Assembly: GCF_034087045.1 (NCBI RefSeq)
Contig: NZ_CP139247.1
Coordinates: 4,614,001-4,678,000 of the forward strand
Origin: Chitinophaga sancti
Lineage (GTDB): Bacteria > Bacteroidota > Bacteroidia > Chitinophagales > Chitinophagaceae
DNA length: 64,000 nucleotides
Direction: 5' to 3'
The notes beneath the pieces were generated by a model. It was not told where the DNA came from, made no database searches, and saw only the letters and a list, made by a program, of their open reading frames with translations. The translations under genes were made by a program, and so were the position numbers. This document shows, piece by piece, positions 53,961 to 62,814 of the stretch; position 1 is the stretch's first letter, and each line of letters starts with the position of its first letter.

Positions 53961-55007
53961 ATGGCTAAAATACTTGTCATTGAAGATAATCAGGCTATAA
54001 GAGAAAATATCACCGAGATACTTGAAATGGCAGATTATAGTGTTATAGAAGCTGCCGATGGAAGGCAGGGATTATTGCTTGCTGAGACCCAACATCCGGA
54101 CCTTATTGTTTGTGACTTATCATTGCCTATCCTGGATGGATATGTAGTCCTGCAAATGTTATCCAGGAACGATACCGCATGCAGCGTGCCTTTTATTTTT
54201 CTGACAGCAAGGGCAGAGAGGGCAGAAATTCGAAAAGGCATGGACTTGGGAGCTGATGATTATATTACCAAACCTTTCAATCCGTCGGAGTTGTTAAGTG
54301 CCATTGAATGCCAGCTGAAGAAATCAGCCTACACCAGACCTCATGTTATAAACGATCCCCGGGTAATGACCGAAAGTATGATAGAAGACCCTTTTAAAGG
54401 CCTCATCAAAGACCGCAATATCAAAACTTTTAAAAGCAAACAGATTATTTACCAGGAAGGGACCCATCCTTCCTGTCTTTATTTTATTTTAAAAGGGTTT
54501 GTAAAAACCATCAGGGTGGATGATGATGGCAAAGAGTTTATAACCGGACTATTTAGGGAAGGAGATTTCCTCGGCTTTGTTCCCATACTTGACAAAACCC
54601 GGTACAGCGATTCGGCGCATGCAATAGACCAGGTAATGCTCTCAGTTATTCCAATTAGTGACTTCGAAGAGATGACCTCGCTTAATAAGCATGCCCAGGA
54701 ACAGATCATCAAAATGTTGGCACATACTATTGAGGAAAAAGAGGTCCAGCTCTTAAGAGTGGCTTACGATTCATTGAGGAAAAGGGCTGCAGACACCTTA
54801 CTTTCTGTTTTTAATAAGTACAGTGTGGCAGGTGATAGTAATGTAGGAATAAAATTCAGCAGGGGAAACCTGGCTGCAATCGCCGGAGTGGCAAAAGAAT
54901 CCTTTGCCCGTACACTGGCCGATTTCCGGGATGAACACCTTATAGATATCAGGCATGGAGTGATCTATTTACTGGATATAAGTAAACTAAACCAGTTATG
55001 TAATTAA
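53961..55007 (+). CDS. Receiver-Crp/Fnr fusion response regulator
   Basis: A 348-residue paralogue of the 47201 protein: receiver (1-120) with Asp9, Asp52 and Lys in ITKPFNPSE; Crp-type beta roll (about 150-265; YFILKGFVKTIRVDDDGKEF); HTH with VAKESFARTLADFR, where Glu313 and Arg317 take the FNR contact positions and Ala316 the Ser. The two copies are very alike in both domains. Again no cysteine cluster. Two such regulators with one soluble kinase gene between them suggests a branched pathway. Confidence 0.93.
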   Translation: MAKILVIEDNQAIRENITEILEMADYSVIEAADGRQGLLLAETQHPDLIVCDLSLPILDGYVVLQMLSRNDTACSVPFIFLTARAERAEIRKGMDLGADDYITKPFNPSELLSAIECQLKKSAYTRPHVINDPRVMTESMIEDPFKGLIKDRNIKTFKSKQIIYQEGTHPSCLYFILKGFVKTIRVDDDGKEFITGLFREGDFLGFVPILDKTRYSDSAHAIDQVMLSVIPISDFEEMTSLNKHAQEQIIKMLAHTIEEKEVQLLRVAYDSLRKRAADTLLSVFNKYSVAGDSNVGIKFSRGNLAAIAGVAKESFARTLADFRDEHLIDIRHGVIYLLDISKLNQLCN

Positions 55008-55134
55008 AACATTCGTGAAAGAGGGAATTCACCAACGGGGAATGAAGACCATTTCCAGGAAAAAGCCCAGGATACAAATGTTTTAATAGCATACATCAGG
55101 GAATACCTACCATTGTAACAAAATGCCACCCCTT

Positions 55135-56178
55135 TTAAAATTCATTGCTAATAATGACTTTCAGCGCATTTTCTTTTGCAGCATTGCCGAATGTGGTATA
55201 TGCAGTTTCTATTTCAGAAAATTTAAACCGGTGTGTTATAAATATCCCCGGATCCATTTTCCTGCTCGTAACTATTTTTAATAGCATTGGCGTGGTATAG
55301 GTATCTACCAGCCGGGTCGTAATAGTGATATTCTTTGACCATAAATTTTCCAGTGCCAGGGATACGGACTTACCATGTACCCCTATATTGGCAATTTTTC
55401 CGCCGGGCCGTATGATTTGTGTGCACAATTCAAATGTAGCTGGAATGCCCACAGCTTCCATGGCTGTATCCACCCCTTCATATTCAGTAAGGGCCATAAT
55501 AGCGTCAACTGCATTTTCCTGGCTATTGTTAATCGCATGGGTAGCGCCCATCTTTTTAGCTACCTCCAGCCGGTTGCTATCCGGGTCAATCATAATGATA
55601 GCGGCGGGAGAAAAGAACTGCGCTGTGGTAAGTGCTGCCAGACCTATTGGGCCTGCACCCACTATTGCCACAGTTGTACCTGGTTGTACCTGCCCGTTCA
55701 GTACCCCGCATTCGTAACCCGTAGGCAGGATATCACTCAACATGACCAGGGATTCTTCATTTGTGCTTTCGGGGATATGGTACAGGCTTGTATCAGCGTA
55801 AGGTATTCTCACATATTCTGCCTGTGTCCCATCTATCAGGTGTCCCAATATCCAGCCGCCATTCTGACAATGGGAATACATACTTTTCCGGCAATATTCA
55901 CACTTGCCACAGGATGTAATACAGGAGATCAATACATGGTCCCCTTTTTTGAAATTGCTGACATTGCTCCCTGTTTCTTCCACAATTCCTATCCCTTCAT
56001 GTCCAAGTATGGTACCATATGCGACTTCCTTGACATCTCCTTTCAATATATGGAGATCTGTACCGCAGATGGTTGTCTTTATTACCTTCACTATAGCATC
56101 TGTTGATGCAATCAATCCAGGTTTTTCTTTTTCCTCAAGGGCTACCTGGCCGGGGCCCTTGTAAACGAGTGCTTTCAT
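55135..56178 (-). CDS. Zinc-dependent alcohol dehydrogenase family protein
   Basis: A 347-residue medium-chain dehydrogenase. Catalytic zinc ligands in TTICGTDLH and GHEGIG; structural zinc site CGKCEYCRKSMYSHC; Rossmann motif VAIVGAGPIGLAAL and ESLVMLSDILPTGYECG. The GTDLHILKG start and short form fit the isopropanol/threonine dehydrogenase-like group. It would regenerate NAD(P)+ or detoxify aldehydes when respiration is limited. Last gene of a four-gene run (site-2 protease fusion, deacetylase, receiver, ADH) with spacings of 2, 22 and 11 bases. Confidence 0.92.
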   Translation of the reverse strand: MKALVYKGPGQVALEEKEKPGLIASTDAIVKVIKTTICGTDLHILKGDVKEVAYGTILGHEGIGIVEETGSNVSNFKKGDHVLISCITSCGKCEYCRKSMYSHCQNGGWILGHLIDGTQAEYVRIPYADTSLYHIPESTNEESLVMLSDILPTGYECGVLNGQVQPGTTVAIVGAGPIGLAALTTAQFFSPAAIIMIDPDSNRLEVAKKMGATHAINNSQENAVDAIMALTEYEGVDTAMEAVGIPATFELCTQIIRPGGKIANIGVHGKSVSLALENLWSKNITITTRLVDTYTTPMLLKIVTSRKMDPGIFITHRFKFSEIETAYTTFGNAAKENALKVIISNEF

Positions 56179-56189
56179 GACATAATTTT

Positions 56190-56594
56190 TTATATGATAT
56201 ATCCCAGCATATTGGAAGCTAGCTGGAAATATTCTGAGTAATTATAAGGTTTCTCGTAATAGTTAGTTGCACCATTGCTGATGCATTCGTTCCGTGTGGT
56301 ATAGTCTGTGGCGGTGCTCCAAATGATTTTAGGTATTCCTGTCAAAAGATGACTTTCATTCAGCTTTTTTAATACCTCAGCACCCGAATAAAAAGGCATA
56401 TTGTAATCAAGAATGATGAGTGATGGTTTGTCCGGACAGTTATCCATATCTACACGGTTCATGAAATCTCTTCCATTTTCAAATACCTCCATCATAATAC
56501 CGGGATTTATCTGGTGAATAGCAGCTCTCAGAATTTCCTGGTCGTCTGAATCATCATCGATCAGGAAAACAACTTTGTTGGCTTCTTTTTCCAT
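56190..56594 (-). CDS. Single-domain response regulator
   Basis: A 134-residue receiver with no output domain. Acidic pocket Asp13-Asp15, phospho-acceptor Asp63 in SLIILDYNMPFYSG, Thr in IIWSTATDYT and Lys in NYYEKPYNYSEY. It could be a phosphate relay or sink for the PAS kinase at 51531, or a protein-interaction switch as in CheY-like regulators. It lies between the deacetylase and the dehydrogenase in one operon. Confidence 0.9.
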   Translation of the reverse strand: MEKEANKVVFLIDDDSDDQEILRAAIHQINPGIMMEVFENGRDFMNRVDMDNCPDKPSLIILDYNMPFYSGAEVLKKLNESHLLTGIPKIIWSTATDYTTRNECISNGATNYYEKPYNYSEYFQLASNMLGYII

Positions 56595-56616
56595 TGTGGT
56601 ATATTTTTAAGGAAGA

Positions 56617-57330
56617 TTAAAATGCTTTATCTATTGTTTCTTTCAATTGGTCTGTAGTCCATTTACCGGATACCATAATACGCCTGACAGTGAAGTTGGG
56701 ATCTGTTGATTGCTGATGATTGTCCAGCTGGAAGGCGCCGATATAATCAGCTTGTTTCAGGTCTTTAATAGCCTGTTCATTCCACGCGCCATATGGGAAG
56801 GCAAAATAGCAGACAGATGTGCCTGATATTTTTTCTAAATATGCTTTGGGTTTTAACATTTGCTCCTTTACACTATAGGAGGGATGTAATGCCAGGTTAG
56901 TATGATCCCATGTATGACAGGCGATAATATGCCCCTGCTCCGCCATCTTCCTGACCTCGTTGGTGGTTAGCCATCCGGTTTTATTCAGGCAGACGGTCAT
57001 AATGAAAAATACGCCCCTGAAATGAAATTTGTTCAATACCGGTACCGCCACACTGTAATGTGTTTCATGGCTGTCGTCAAAGGTGATCATGATTGGTTTT
57101 GACGGCAGGGGAGCGCCTCCGTTCGTGTGGGCATATAATTCGTCGGGTGTAATGGCAGTATATCCATTATTATACAGGAATTGCATCTGCTGCTGAAAAT
57201 GCTTTTCACTGATATGTAAAAGGTCTTCTTTACCACTATCAGTATTATTGATATTATGATAACAAAGGATAGGTACCTGCTGGTATTGCAGGCAGTATGA
57301 TAATAGCATATATAATATCGTGTAACCCAT
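56617..57330 (-). CDS. Polysaccharide deacetylase (NodB-like)
   Basis: A 237-residue metal-dependent de-N-acetylase. The catalytic and metal motif is ITFDDSHE, the metal His pair HTWDHTNL, and the PYGAWNEQAIKDL motif completes the NodB domain (about 70-235). A hydrophobic start (MGYTILYMLLSYCLQYQQ) is a probable signal, so it acts in the periplasm or outside on peptidoglycan or polysaccharide. It starts 2 bases after the protease-fusion stop, so both are translated together. Substrate unknown. Confidence 0.9.
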   Translation of the reverse strand: MGYTILYMLLSYCLQYQQVPILCYHNINNTDSGKEDLLHISEKHFQQQMQFLYNNGYTAITPDELYAHTNGGAPLPSKPIMITFDDSHETHYSVAVPVLNKFHFRGVFFIMTVCLNKTGWLTTNEVRKMAEQGHIIACHTWDHTNLALHPSYSVKEQMLKPKAYLEKISGTSVCYFAFPYGAWNEQAIKDLKQADYIGAFQLDNHQQSTDPNFTVRRIMVSGKWTTDQLKETIDKAF

Positions 57331-57332
57331 GT

Positions 57333-59369
57333 TTATTGATATTGAATGTAAACAGGTGTTGGATATAACCTGAGGATTTCCTCCGGCTGCATGATGGTCT
57401 TCCGGACGGGTGTAATATCATTTTTGTAAAACAGCTTAAAACCTGTATACTGAACTGGTTCTTTCGCTACGAAATATTTATAGGAATCCTTCTTCTTTGC
57501 AGGAAAACCAAATCCATCCATATTGATGACTATCTGTACCTGTTCACAGGTATGTATTTCCCTGTAATTGGTAATCATACCTTGTGTGAACCGGTGTATA
57601 ACCAGTATTTTAGGTGGGAGATGGTATTTCAGTACGAGTGTTTTCAGGTAATCGCAGGCGAAATTTATATCTGCTGCGTCGAAGGAGCCAATTTCTGAAC
57701 AGGGTACGGCATTGTTCTTCATGGAATATTCAGGATCTATTCCCAGGTGAACATCCGGAAGCTGCAGGTATTTTTCCAGTGTAACCAGCTCTTCCTGCAG
57801 GGAGCTATGGCCTACCTGCACATCCAGTATGGTGATGGCATTTATCTCTCTCGCCATTTTTATAATACTGTCTATTTGTTGTCCAGGCATCCGTAGACGG
57901 TACTTTTTATATTTCCCTGGGTTTCTTTGTGCTGTAATCGCAATGTAATGCAGGGCTGGTTGTACGCGAAACAGCGGATCTGCAAGCTCCCATTTTTTTG
58001 CTTCAGCGAGTAACTGAGCTTTCATTTTATCCGGCGGTAATTCTCCCAATATTCCCATCTTCGCAGAGTACAGGTTGCCATAGAATGCAACAATCCTTTT
58101 GTAAGGAAGTATTGCACCCGGCAGGGGAGCGGTAGGGATATACTTCCAGGCCAGGGTAGGCGTGTCATGCAATAATCTCATGGCATGCTGATAGTAACCT
58201 GTAGTATCGGAACGACCATTTTGCTGTACTGAAAACAGTGAAAGCAGCAATGGAAATGTCCAGGCAAGCGCATATGGCTTTTTATGTTTTTCCGTGGCAT
58301 GGTTAAGTACCGAACTGAGGATGTTATCCCTGCTGACCACCCCGATCAATTTATTGTTGGAAGTAGTAACCGGCAATATCAGATCCGCTTTGGATGGTAG
58401 CTGATTCCAGATTTCAATTAATTTACTGTCCGCCTTCACAGCAGACAGATCAGGTATGACGAGATCCTGCAGGGCTATTTCTTTGCTGTTGATCAGTAGC
58501 TTGTATAATAATGTTTCTTTGTCCAGTATGCCGATGATTTTTCCATTGTCGGTCAGAACATAGTACCGGTCATTGCCCGTGCCAAGGGTATGAAGGATCT
58601 CTTCCGGGGTTGCCCTTACGTTTATGGTTTTAAAATCCCTGGATATAACATCATTTACACTTTCGTCCTTTAGGAGAAATGAGATCAGGTAGTTATCTTT
58701 TTCAATGCCTGAGAATAATAGTAAGAAACAACCATATAGAATGAGTAGCAGGTTCCCGGTCAGTAATCCGGCGATTGTCATAATCAGGCTGATAACCCTG
58801 CTTATGAAATGCGAAGTTCTGAACGCTGTATAAGGCGTAAAGCGAAGTCCCAGTAATCCTTTTAACATTTTGCCCCCGTCAAGGGGCAATGCGGGAAGCA
58901 GGTTGATAATTGCCAGCGTAATATTGATGTTATACAGGAAATGGGGAAAGTTGGCGCTATGAATACTTGTTATAATCGTGCCCAATTTCCAGAAAGGTGT
59001 GCCCGCTGGCAGAAATGGTATCAATAAGGTTGCAATTGTGATATTAACCAAAGGTCCTGCCATGCTCACTATTATTTCCTGACGCGGATTTCCTGGCTGG
59101 CCGGAAAAAATTGTGATGCCACCAAAGGGAAGCAACTGGATCTTTTTGATAGGGATGTTGTAGTGAAAAGCAGCAAAGGTATGTCCCAGTTCATGCAATA
59201 ATACACATACAAATACAGCCAAGATTTCGCCGATCGTCAGTAATACTATGCTGGCGGATTCCCTGGCTACTACATGCATGAGTAATACCCAGCATATCAA
59301 TAACAGAAATGTCCAATGTAATTCAATCGGAATTCCTCTGATGAGAAATATTTTAAGTGAATTTTTCAT
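57333..59369 (-). CDS. Site-2 protease/CBS protein fused to an exported domain
   Basis: A 678-residue fusion. Residues 1-230 are an SpoIVFB-like site-2 protease with metal motif HELGH (His59, Glu60, His63) and LPLDGGKM (Asp164) in membrane segments. CBS repeats occupy about 243-353. At about 365-383 a hydrophobic stretch (YALAWTFPLLLSLFSVQ) looks like a signal peptide, followed by a 290-residue domain with PLPGAILPYKRIVAFYGNLY, HLGIDPEYSM and LVIHRFTQGMITN, resembling an uncharacterised secreted TIM-barrel-like family. The start at 59369 fits relatives (MKNSLKIFLIRGIPIELHW); an earlier ATG at 59435 is unlikely. First gene of a four-gene operon. Confidence 0.88.
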   Translation of the reverse strand: MKNSLKIFLIRGIPIELHWTFLLLICWVLLMHVVARESASIVLLTIGEILAVFVCVLLHELGHTFAAFHYNIPIKKIQLLPFGGITIFSGQPGNPRQEIIVSMAGPLVNITIATLLIPFLPAGTPFWKLGTIITSIHSANFPHFLYNINITLAIINLLPALPLDGGKMLKGLLGLRFTPYTAFRTSHFISRVISLIMTIAGLLTGNLLLILYGCFLLLFSGIEKDNYLISFLLKDESVNDVISRDFKTINVRATPEEILHTLGTGNDRYYVLTDNGKIIGILDKETLLYKLLINSKEIALQDLVIPDLSAVKADSKLIEIWNQLPSKADLILPVTTSNNKLIGVVSRDNILSSVLNHATEKHKKPYALAWTFPLLLSLFSVQQNGRSDTTGYYQHAMRLLHDTPTLAWKYIPTAPLPGAILPYKRIVAFYGNLYSAKMGILGELPPDKMKAQLLAEAKKWELADPLFRVQPALHYIAITAQRNPGKYKKYRLRMPGQQIDSIIKMAREINAITILDVQVGHSSLQEELVTLEKYLQLPDVHLGIDPEYSMKNNAVPCSEIGSFDAADINFACDYLKTLVLKYHLPPKILVIHRFTQGMITNYREIHTCEQVQIVINMDGFGFPAKKKDSYKYFVAKEPVQYTGFKLFYKNDITPVRKTIMQPEEILRLYPTPVYIQYQ

Positions 59370-59440
59370 ACGGAACTTTTTATCCTCATTGTTAAGGAAT
59401 CGAATTCGTGCATTGCCCGGATCATTAAAGCCCATTGTTG

Positions 59441-59479
59441 GAAAAAATGGCCAGTCCGTGAGACGGTGTCGGACTGGCC
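59441..59479 (-). terminator. Terminator of the BON gene
   Basis: On the minus strand a perfect 10-bp stem (59470-59479 with 59449-59458) and 11-base loop is followed by ATTTTTTCC. It ends the BON transcript before the protease-fusion gene. Confidence 0.85.
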
Positions 59480-59531
59480 TGTAGATGTATTGGGCGCTTG
59501 ATCAGGGTCTTCTTATCACGGGTACAAGGAT

Positions 59532-60182
59532 TTATGAAATAGTAAGTTCATCATGAACAGCTGTAACACCCGGTGTTGACCACACTGCTCTTTCTACCTC
59601 CGCCCTTTCAAGCCATGAATGTACATTACCCGTCAGTTTGATATCGCTGCCTGTAGTCATTACATTTATTTTGTCTGCTTCCAGGTTGGCGATCCGCTGC
59701 AGGGCTTTCCGTATATTGTTATTAATAATTTTGCTGCCTGGTCTGGGTTTTACGTGAATAAGGTTTGTAATCCCTTTTATTCCCTGAAGATCTTTTATCG
59801 CACTCGTTACGGAATCTTTCTGATATTGCCATTCCACTTCTCCTTCCACAGATATATATCCGTTTTCTACCTGTAGCATCAATTTTTCGTCTGGAATGAT
59901 ATTGGACCATTTCAGCGCATTGAACGCAGCTTTTGCTATTTCGGCGTCTGTTCTGAGATGTTTTCCCGGCAAAATAATGTCAATATTTACAGCTACTGCT
60001 ATTACTTCTTTCACTCTTTTGGCTGCACTTTCTGCTGCTATTTTTTTGCTGAAATTATCAACGATCCCTGTCAGCGTCACCACACCATCCTTTACAATAA
60101 CGCCTATTTCAGGTGCGTTGAGTATAGGATCCCACATCAGTTCATCCTGCACATCCTGTTGTAATTCATAATCTGTCTTCAT
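59532..60182 (-). CDS. Three-BON-domain stress protein
   Basis: A 216-residue paralogue of the 42820 protein with the same three BON repeats (VKDGVVTLTGIVDN, VENGYISVEGEVEWQ, TTGSDIKLTGNVHSW) and the same VWSTPGVTAVHDEL end. No signal peptide. ATG 60182 gives MKTDYELQQDVQDELMW, which matches the GTG-initiated start of the paralogue; an upstream in-frame start to 60242 is not supported. It is divergent from the USP at 60552, with a 369-base shared region. Confidence 0.9.
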   Translation of the reverse strand: MKTDYELQQDVQDELMWDPILNAPEIGVIVKDGVVTLTGIVDNFSKKIAAESAAKRVKEVIAVAVNIDIILPGKHLRTDAEIAKAAFNALKWSNIIPDEKLMLQVENGYISVEGEVEWQYQKDSVTSAIKDLQGIKGITNLIHVKPRPGSKIINNNIRKALQRIANLEADKINVMTTGSDIKLTGNVHSWLERAEVERAVWSTPGVTAVHDELTIS

Positions 60183-60469
60183 GATTAAAATTTTTGAGGT
60201 AAATAATTGGGATTTGATAGTGATTGTGAAGAAAGATAGCAATTACGGTTACTACCTTTCTTTCACTGTTCATTTTATCGGTTATGAAAAAAGCACAATG
60301 TTGCCTGCATTGAAGGATCGTAACAAATTAAAGAATCTGCAATCGTAACCGTGGAATATATTTGTATTCGAGCTGAAAGGTAGTTCCTTAACCCTATTGA
60401 AATCAATGATTTTTGTCACTTTTTTCGTTGACCTTTCAACTATCTCCTCCATAAATGTCAAAATTCGGT

Positions 60470-60483
60470 ATGATCAGTATCAT
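60470..60483. promoter_or_regulatory. FixK/FNR-type dyad between BON and USP genes
   Basis: ATGAT-CAGT-ATCAT, a perfect 5-4-5 dyad, lies in the 369-base divergent region (60183-60551), 69 bases before the USP ATG. TATGTTGT at 60512-60519 could be the -7 element, putting the dyad near -48. The rest of the region shows no gene. Confidence 0.65.
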
Positions 60484-60551
60484 TTTTATTGGGGTGGGTT
60501 CTTGCGAATTTTATGTTGTTCCCCTAATTATCCCCTGTTAATTCAAAAGCC

Positions 60552-61373
60552 ATGAGAAAAGTTGTTCTTGCCTTTGATGGTACTCATTATTCAAATGGAG
60601 CATATGAATTGGTAAAGAAGATAGATGAAAGTGAAAAGATACTACTGATCGGAGTATTTTTACCTGGATTACGTTTCATACCACCTAACTATATTTTAGG
60701 CGGAGAGGGCATATATGTACCATCCCAGGTTGAAATCGATGAAGGTAAAGTGGATGAATTGATTGAAAGGTTTGAGGATGACTGTACCAGGAATAGTATA
60801 GAATTTCGCGTACATAAAGACCTATCTCCCTATTCAATACAAAAGCTGGAGAAGGAAAGTAGGTTCGCGGATCTGATGGTTATTGGGAGTCAGCCCTTTT
60901 ATGAAAATCTTCAGGGGGATTTGGCAGATGAGTTTTTCCGGGATATCCTTCATGATTCAGAATGCCCGGTAATAGTCGCTCCAGAAGAATTTAATTATCC
61001 CGATCATGTAATTCTGGCTTATGACGGCTCCAGGTCATCTGTTTTTGCAATTAAGATGTTTGCCTATTTATTCCCCGACCTAAGTAAGGGGAATAACACG
61101 TTGGTATATGCTACCCAAAAACACCATAATGCCCTGCCTGATGAAGATTATATTAAAGAATTGGCAGCCCGGCATTACCCTGATCTTACGCTTCAGGAGC
61201 TGGAGCTGCATAAATTGGATTATTTCCATACCTGGCTGGAAGATATTCCAAACCCGATTCTTGTAACAGGTGCATTTGGCCGTTCAGGATTTTCTGAAAT
61301 TTTTAAGAGAAGTTTTTGTACCAGTGAAATTTATAAAAACAGTTATCCTGTTTTTATCGCGCATAATAAATAG
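60552..61373 (+). CDS. Universal stress protein, tandem UspA type
   Basis: A 273-residue two-domain USP, close to the 43610 copy: KVVLAFDGTHYSNGAYEL, ESRFADLMVIGSQPF, DSECPVIVAPE, then HVILAYDGSRSSVFAIKMF and VTGAFGRSGFSEIFKRS with a phosphate-type G-x-F-G-R-S loop, ending VFIAHNK. First gene of a tight operon with L,D-transpeptidase (3 bases on) and pfkB, then hsp20, under a FixK-type dyad. Confidence 0.93.
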   Translation: MRKVVLAFDGTHYSNGAYELVKKIDESEKILLIGVFLPGLRFIPPNYILGGEGIYVPSQVEIDEGKVDELIERFEDDCTRNSIEFRVHKDLSPYSIQKLEKESRFADLMVIGSQPFYENLQGDLADEFFRDILHDSECPVIVAPEEFNYPDHVILAYDGSRSSVFAIKMFAYLFPDLSKGNNTLVYATQKHHNALPDEDYIKELAARHYPDLTLQELELHKLDYFHTWLEDIPNPILVTGAFGRSGFSEIFKRSFCTSEIYKNSYPVFIAHNK

Positions 61374-61376
61374 GAT

Positions 61377-62804
61377 ATGAAATACGGTTTTTTGACTATA
61401 TTATTTTTATCATTTGGCATATTGACCGCCAGTAGCCAGCATATAGGCTGGCTAACGGATACCGTAAACCTGCGCAGGCTTTGCTACTTTTTCTCACAGG
61501 CTTCGCTGTCAGGCCTAAATGAAAAAGACTATGCTTATAATACGGTGCAGCAGCTTACTGCCGGGATGAAAAATGTAGATACGGCCAGTATTGAAAAAGA
61601 ATTGACAAATGCTGCAATTAGTTATTTTTCTGATATCGTGTATGGTGGCCAGGAAGTGCGCGTGCCTTATAATGGAATTAACTATTATCCCTCCTGTTTG
61701 AATATCCGGGACAGTCTATTGACTGCTATTGCAGAAGACCGGTTTGCGACACTACCAGAAATGTTGGAGCCGCACAGTACGATGTATAGAGAGCTGAAAA
61801 AAAAGATTGCCGTACTGGAAAATCGTAAAATTAATAAATTCCCCCCAGTCATCAGTGATAAGCTTGATACCACCAATCACCCCCTTATCGAAAGATTATT
61901 TCAACTGGGTATTACAGATACCCTTGACTATACCATTCACGAAGATACCCTCAGGAATAAACTAAGGTTAGCACAAGGAATGTTTGAAATGCTGGAAGAT
62001 GGTACAATCCGTCCTGGTATACTGGAGGAATTGAATATACCTATAGAAAAGCGGTTGTACGAACTAAAGCATGCTTTAAATACGTTTCGGTGGCTGGATT
62101 GTATTCAAGAGGAACAGCCTGTGATCATCGTTAATATTCCGGCGGCAAATCTTATTTATTTATCTAAAGATTCAGTCCTGTTCTACACGCGATGTATTGT
62201 GGGCAAACCCGCTACGCCTACCACACCAATGGCCAGCAGCATACATGAGGTAATATTATTCCCATATTGGAATGTACCGCATAGCATCGCCGCAAATGAA
62301 TTATTACCTGCTATTCAATCTGCACCACTTGACTACCTGGACTACGGTAATTACCAGGTGCTGGACAAAGCCGGCAGGGTATTAGATCCGTCCACCATCA
62401 AATGGCAGCAGCTGAACAGCAGGAATTTTCCATACACATTACGGCAGCTGTTTGGATGTGACAATGCGCTGGGCATCATCAAACTCAATTTTTTTAGCCC
62501 TTACAGCACCTATCTGCATGATACGCCCAATAAAAGCTACTTCATGTTCAACAGCCGGTATTTCAGTCATGGGTGTATCCGGGTAGAAGATGTAGATTCC
62601 CTGGCAGAAATGCTGGAACCGGCATTACATCCGTTCCTTGCCAATGCTGCCACCAGGGTATGTGAATTAGCTACTGACAGCGGACAGCTGATCTTCCCCC
62701 TGAAACATAAAATTCCACTATTTATTCTATATGAAGTAGCCTGGCCAGATGGAAAAGGGAAAGTCTGTTTTTATGACGACGTATACAATAAAATAAAACT
62801 TTAA
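61377..62804 (+). CDS. L,D-transpeptidase (YkuD domain, YcbB-like)
   Basis: A 475-residue exported enzyme that makes 3-3 peptidoglycan crosslinks or attaches proteins. Signal peptide about 1-21 (MKYGFLTILFLSFGILTASS), an N-terminal scaffold (about 30-220) and a YkuD domain from about 255, with LHDTPNKSYFMFNSRYFSHG followed by CIRVEDVDSLAEM containing the catalytic Cys. The family is used for wall remodelling in non-growing cells, as in mycobacterial dormancy. It begins 3 bases after the USP stop, an unusual pairing. Confidence 0.9.
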   Translation: MKYGFLTILFLSFGILTASSQHIGWLTDTVNLRRLCYFFSQASLSGLNEKDYAYNTVQQLTAGMKNVDTASIEKELTNAAISYFSDIVYGGQEVRVPYNGINYYPSCLNIRDSLLTAIAEDRFATLPEMLEPHSTMYRELKKKIAVLENRKINKFPPVISDKLDTTNHPLIERLFQLGITDTLDYTIHEDTLRNKLRLAQGMFEMLEDGTIRPGILEELNIPIEKRLYELKHALNTFRWLDCIQEEQPVIIVNIPAANLIYLSKDSVLFYTRCIVGKPATPTTPMASSIHEVILFPYWNVPHSIAANELLPAIQSAPLDYLDYGNYQVLDKAGRVLDPSTIKWQQLNSRNFPYTLRQLFGCDNALGIIKLNFFSPYSTYLHDTPNKSYFMFNSRYFSHGCIRVEDVDSLAEMLEPALHPFLANAATRVCELATDSGQLIFPLKHKIPLFILYEVAWPDGKGKVCFYDDVYNKIKL

Positions 62805-62814
62805 ACCCAGTGTT

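Noticed and set aside
47201..55007. Receiver-Crp proteins as true FNR oxygen sensors
   Set aside because: The cysteine cluster for an Fe-S centre is absent in both.
55375..56106. 243-codon plus-strand reading inside the alcohol dehydrogenase
   Set aside because: Cys/His-rich antisense translation of the zinc-site codons; no independent support.
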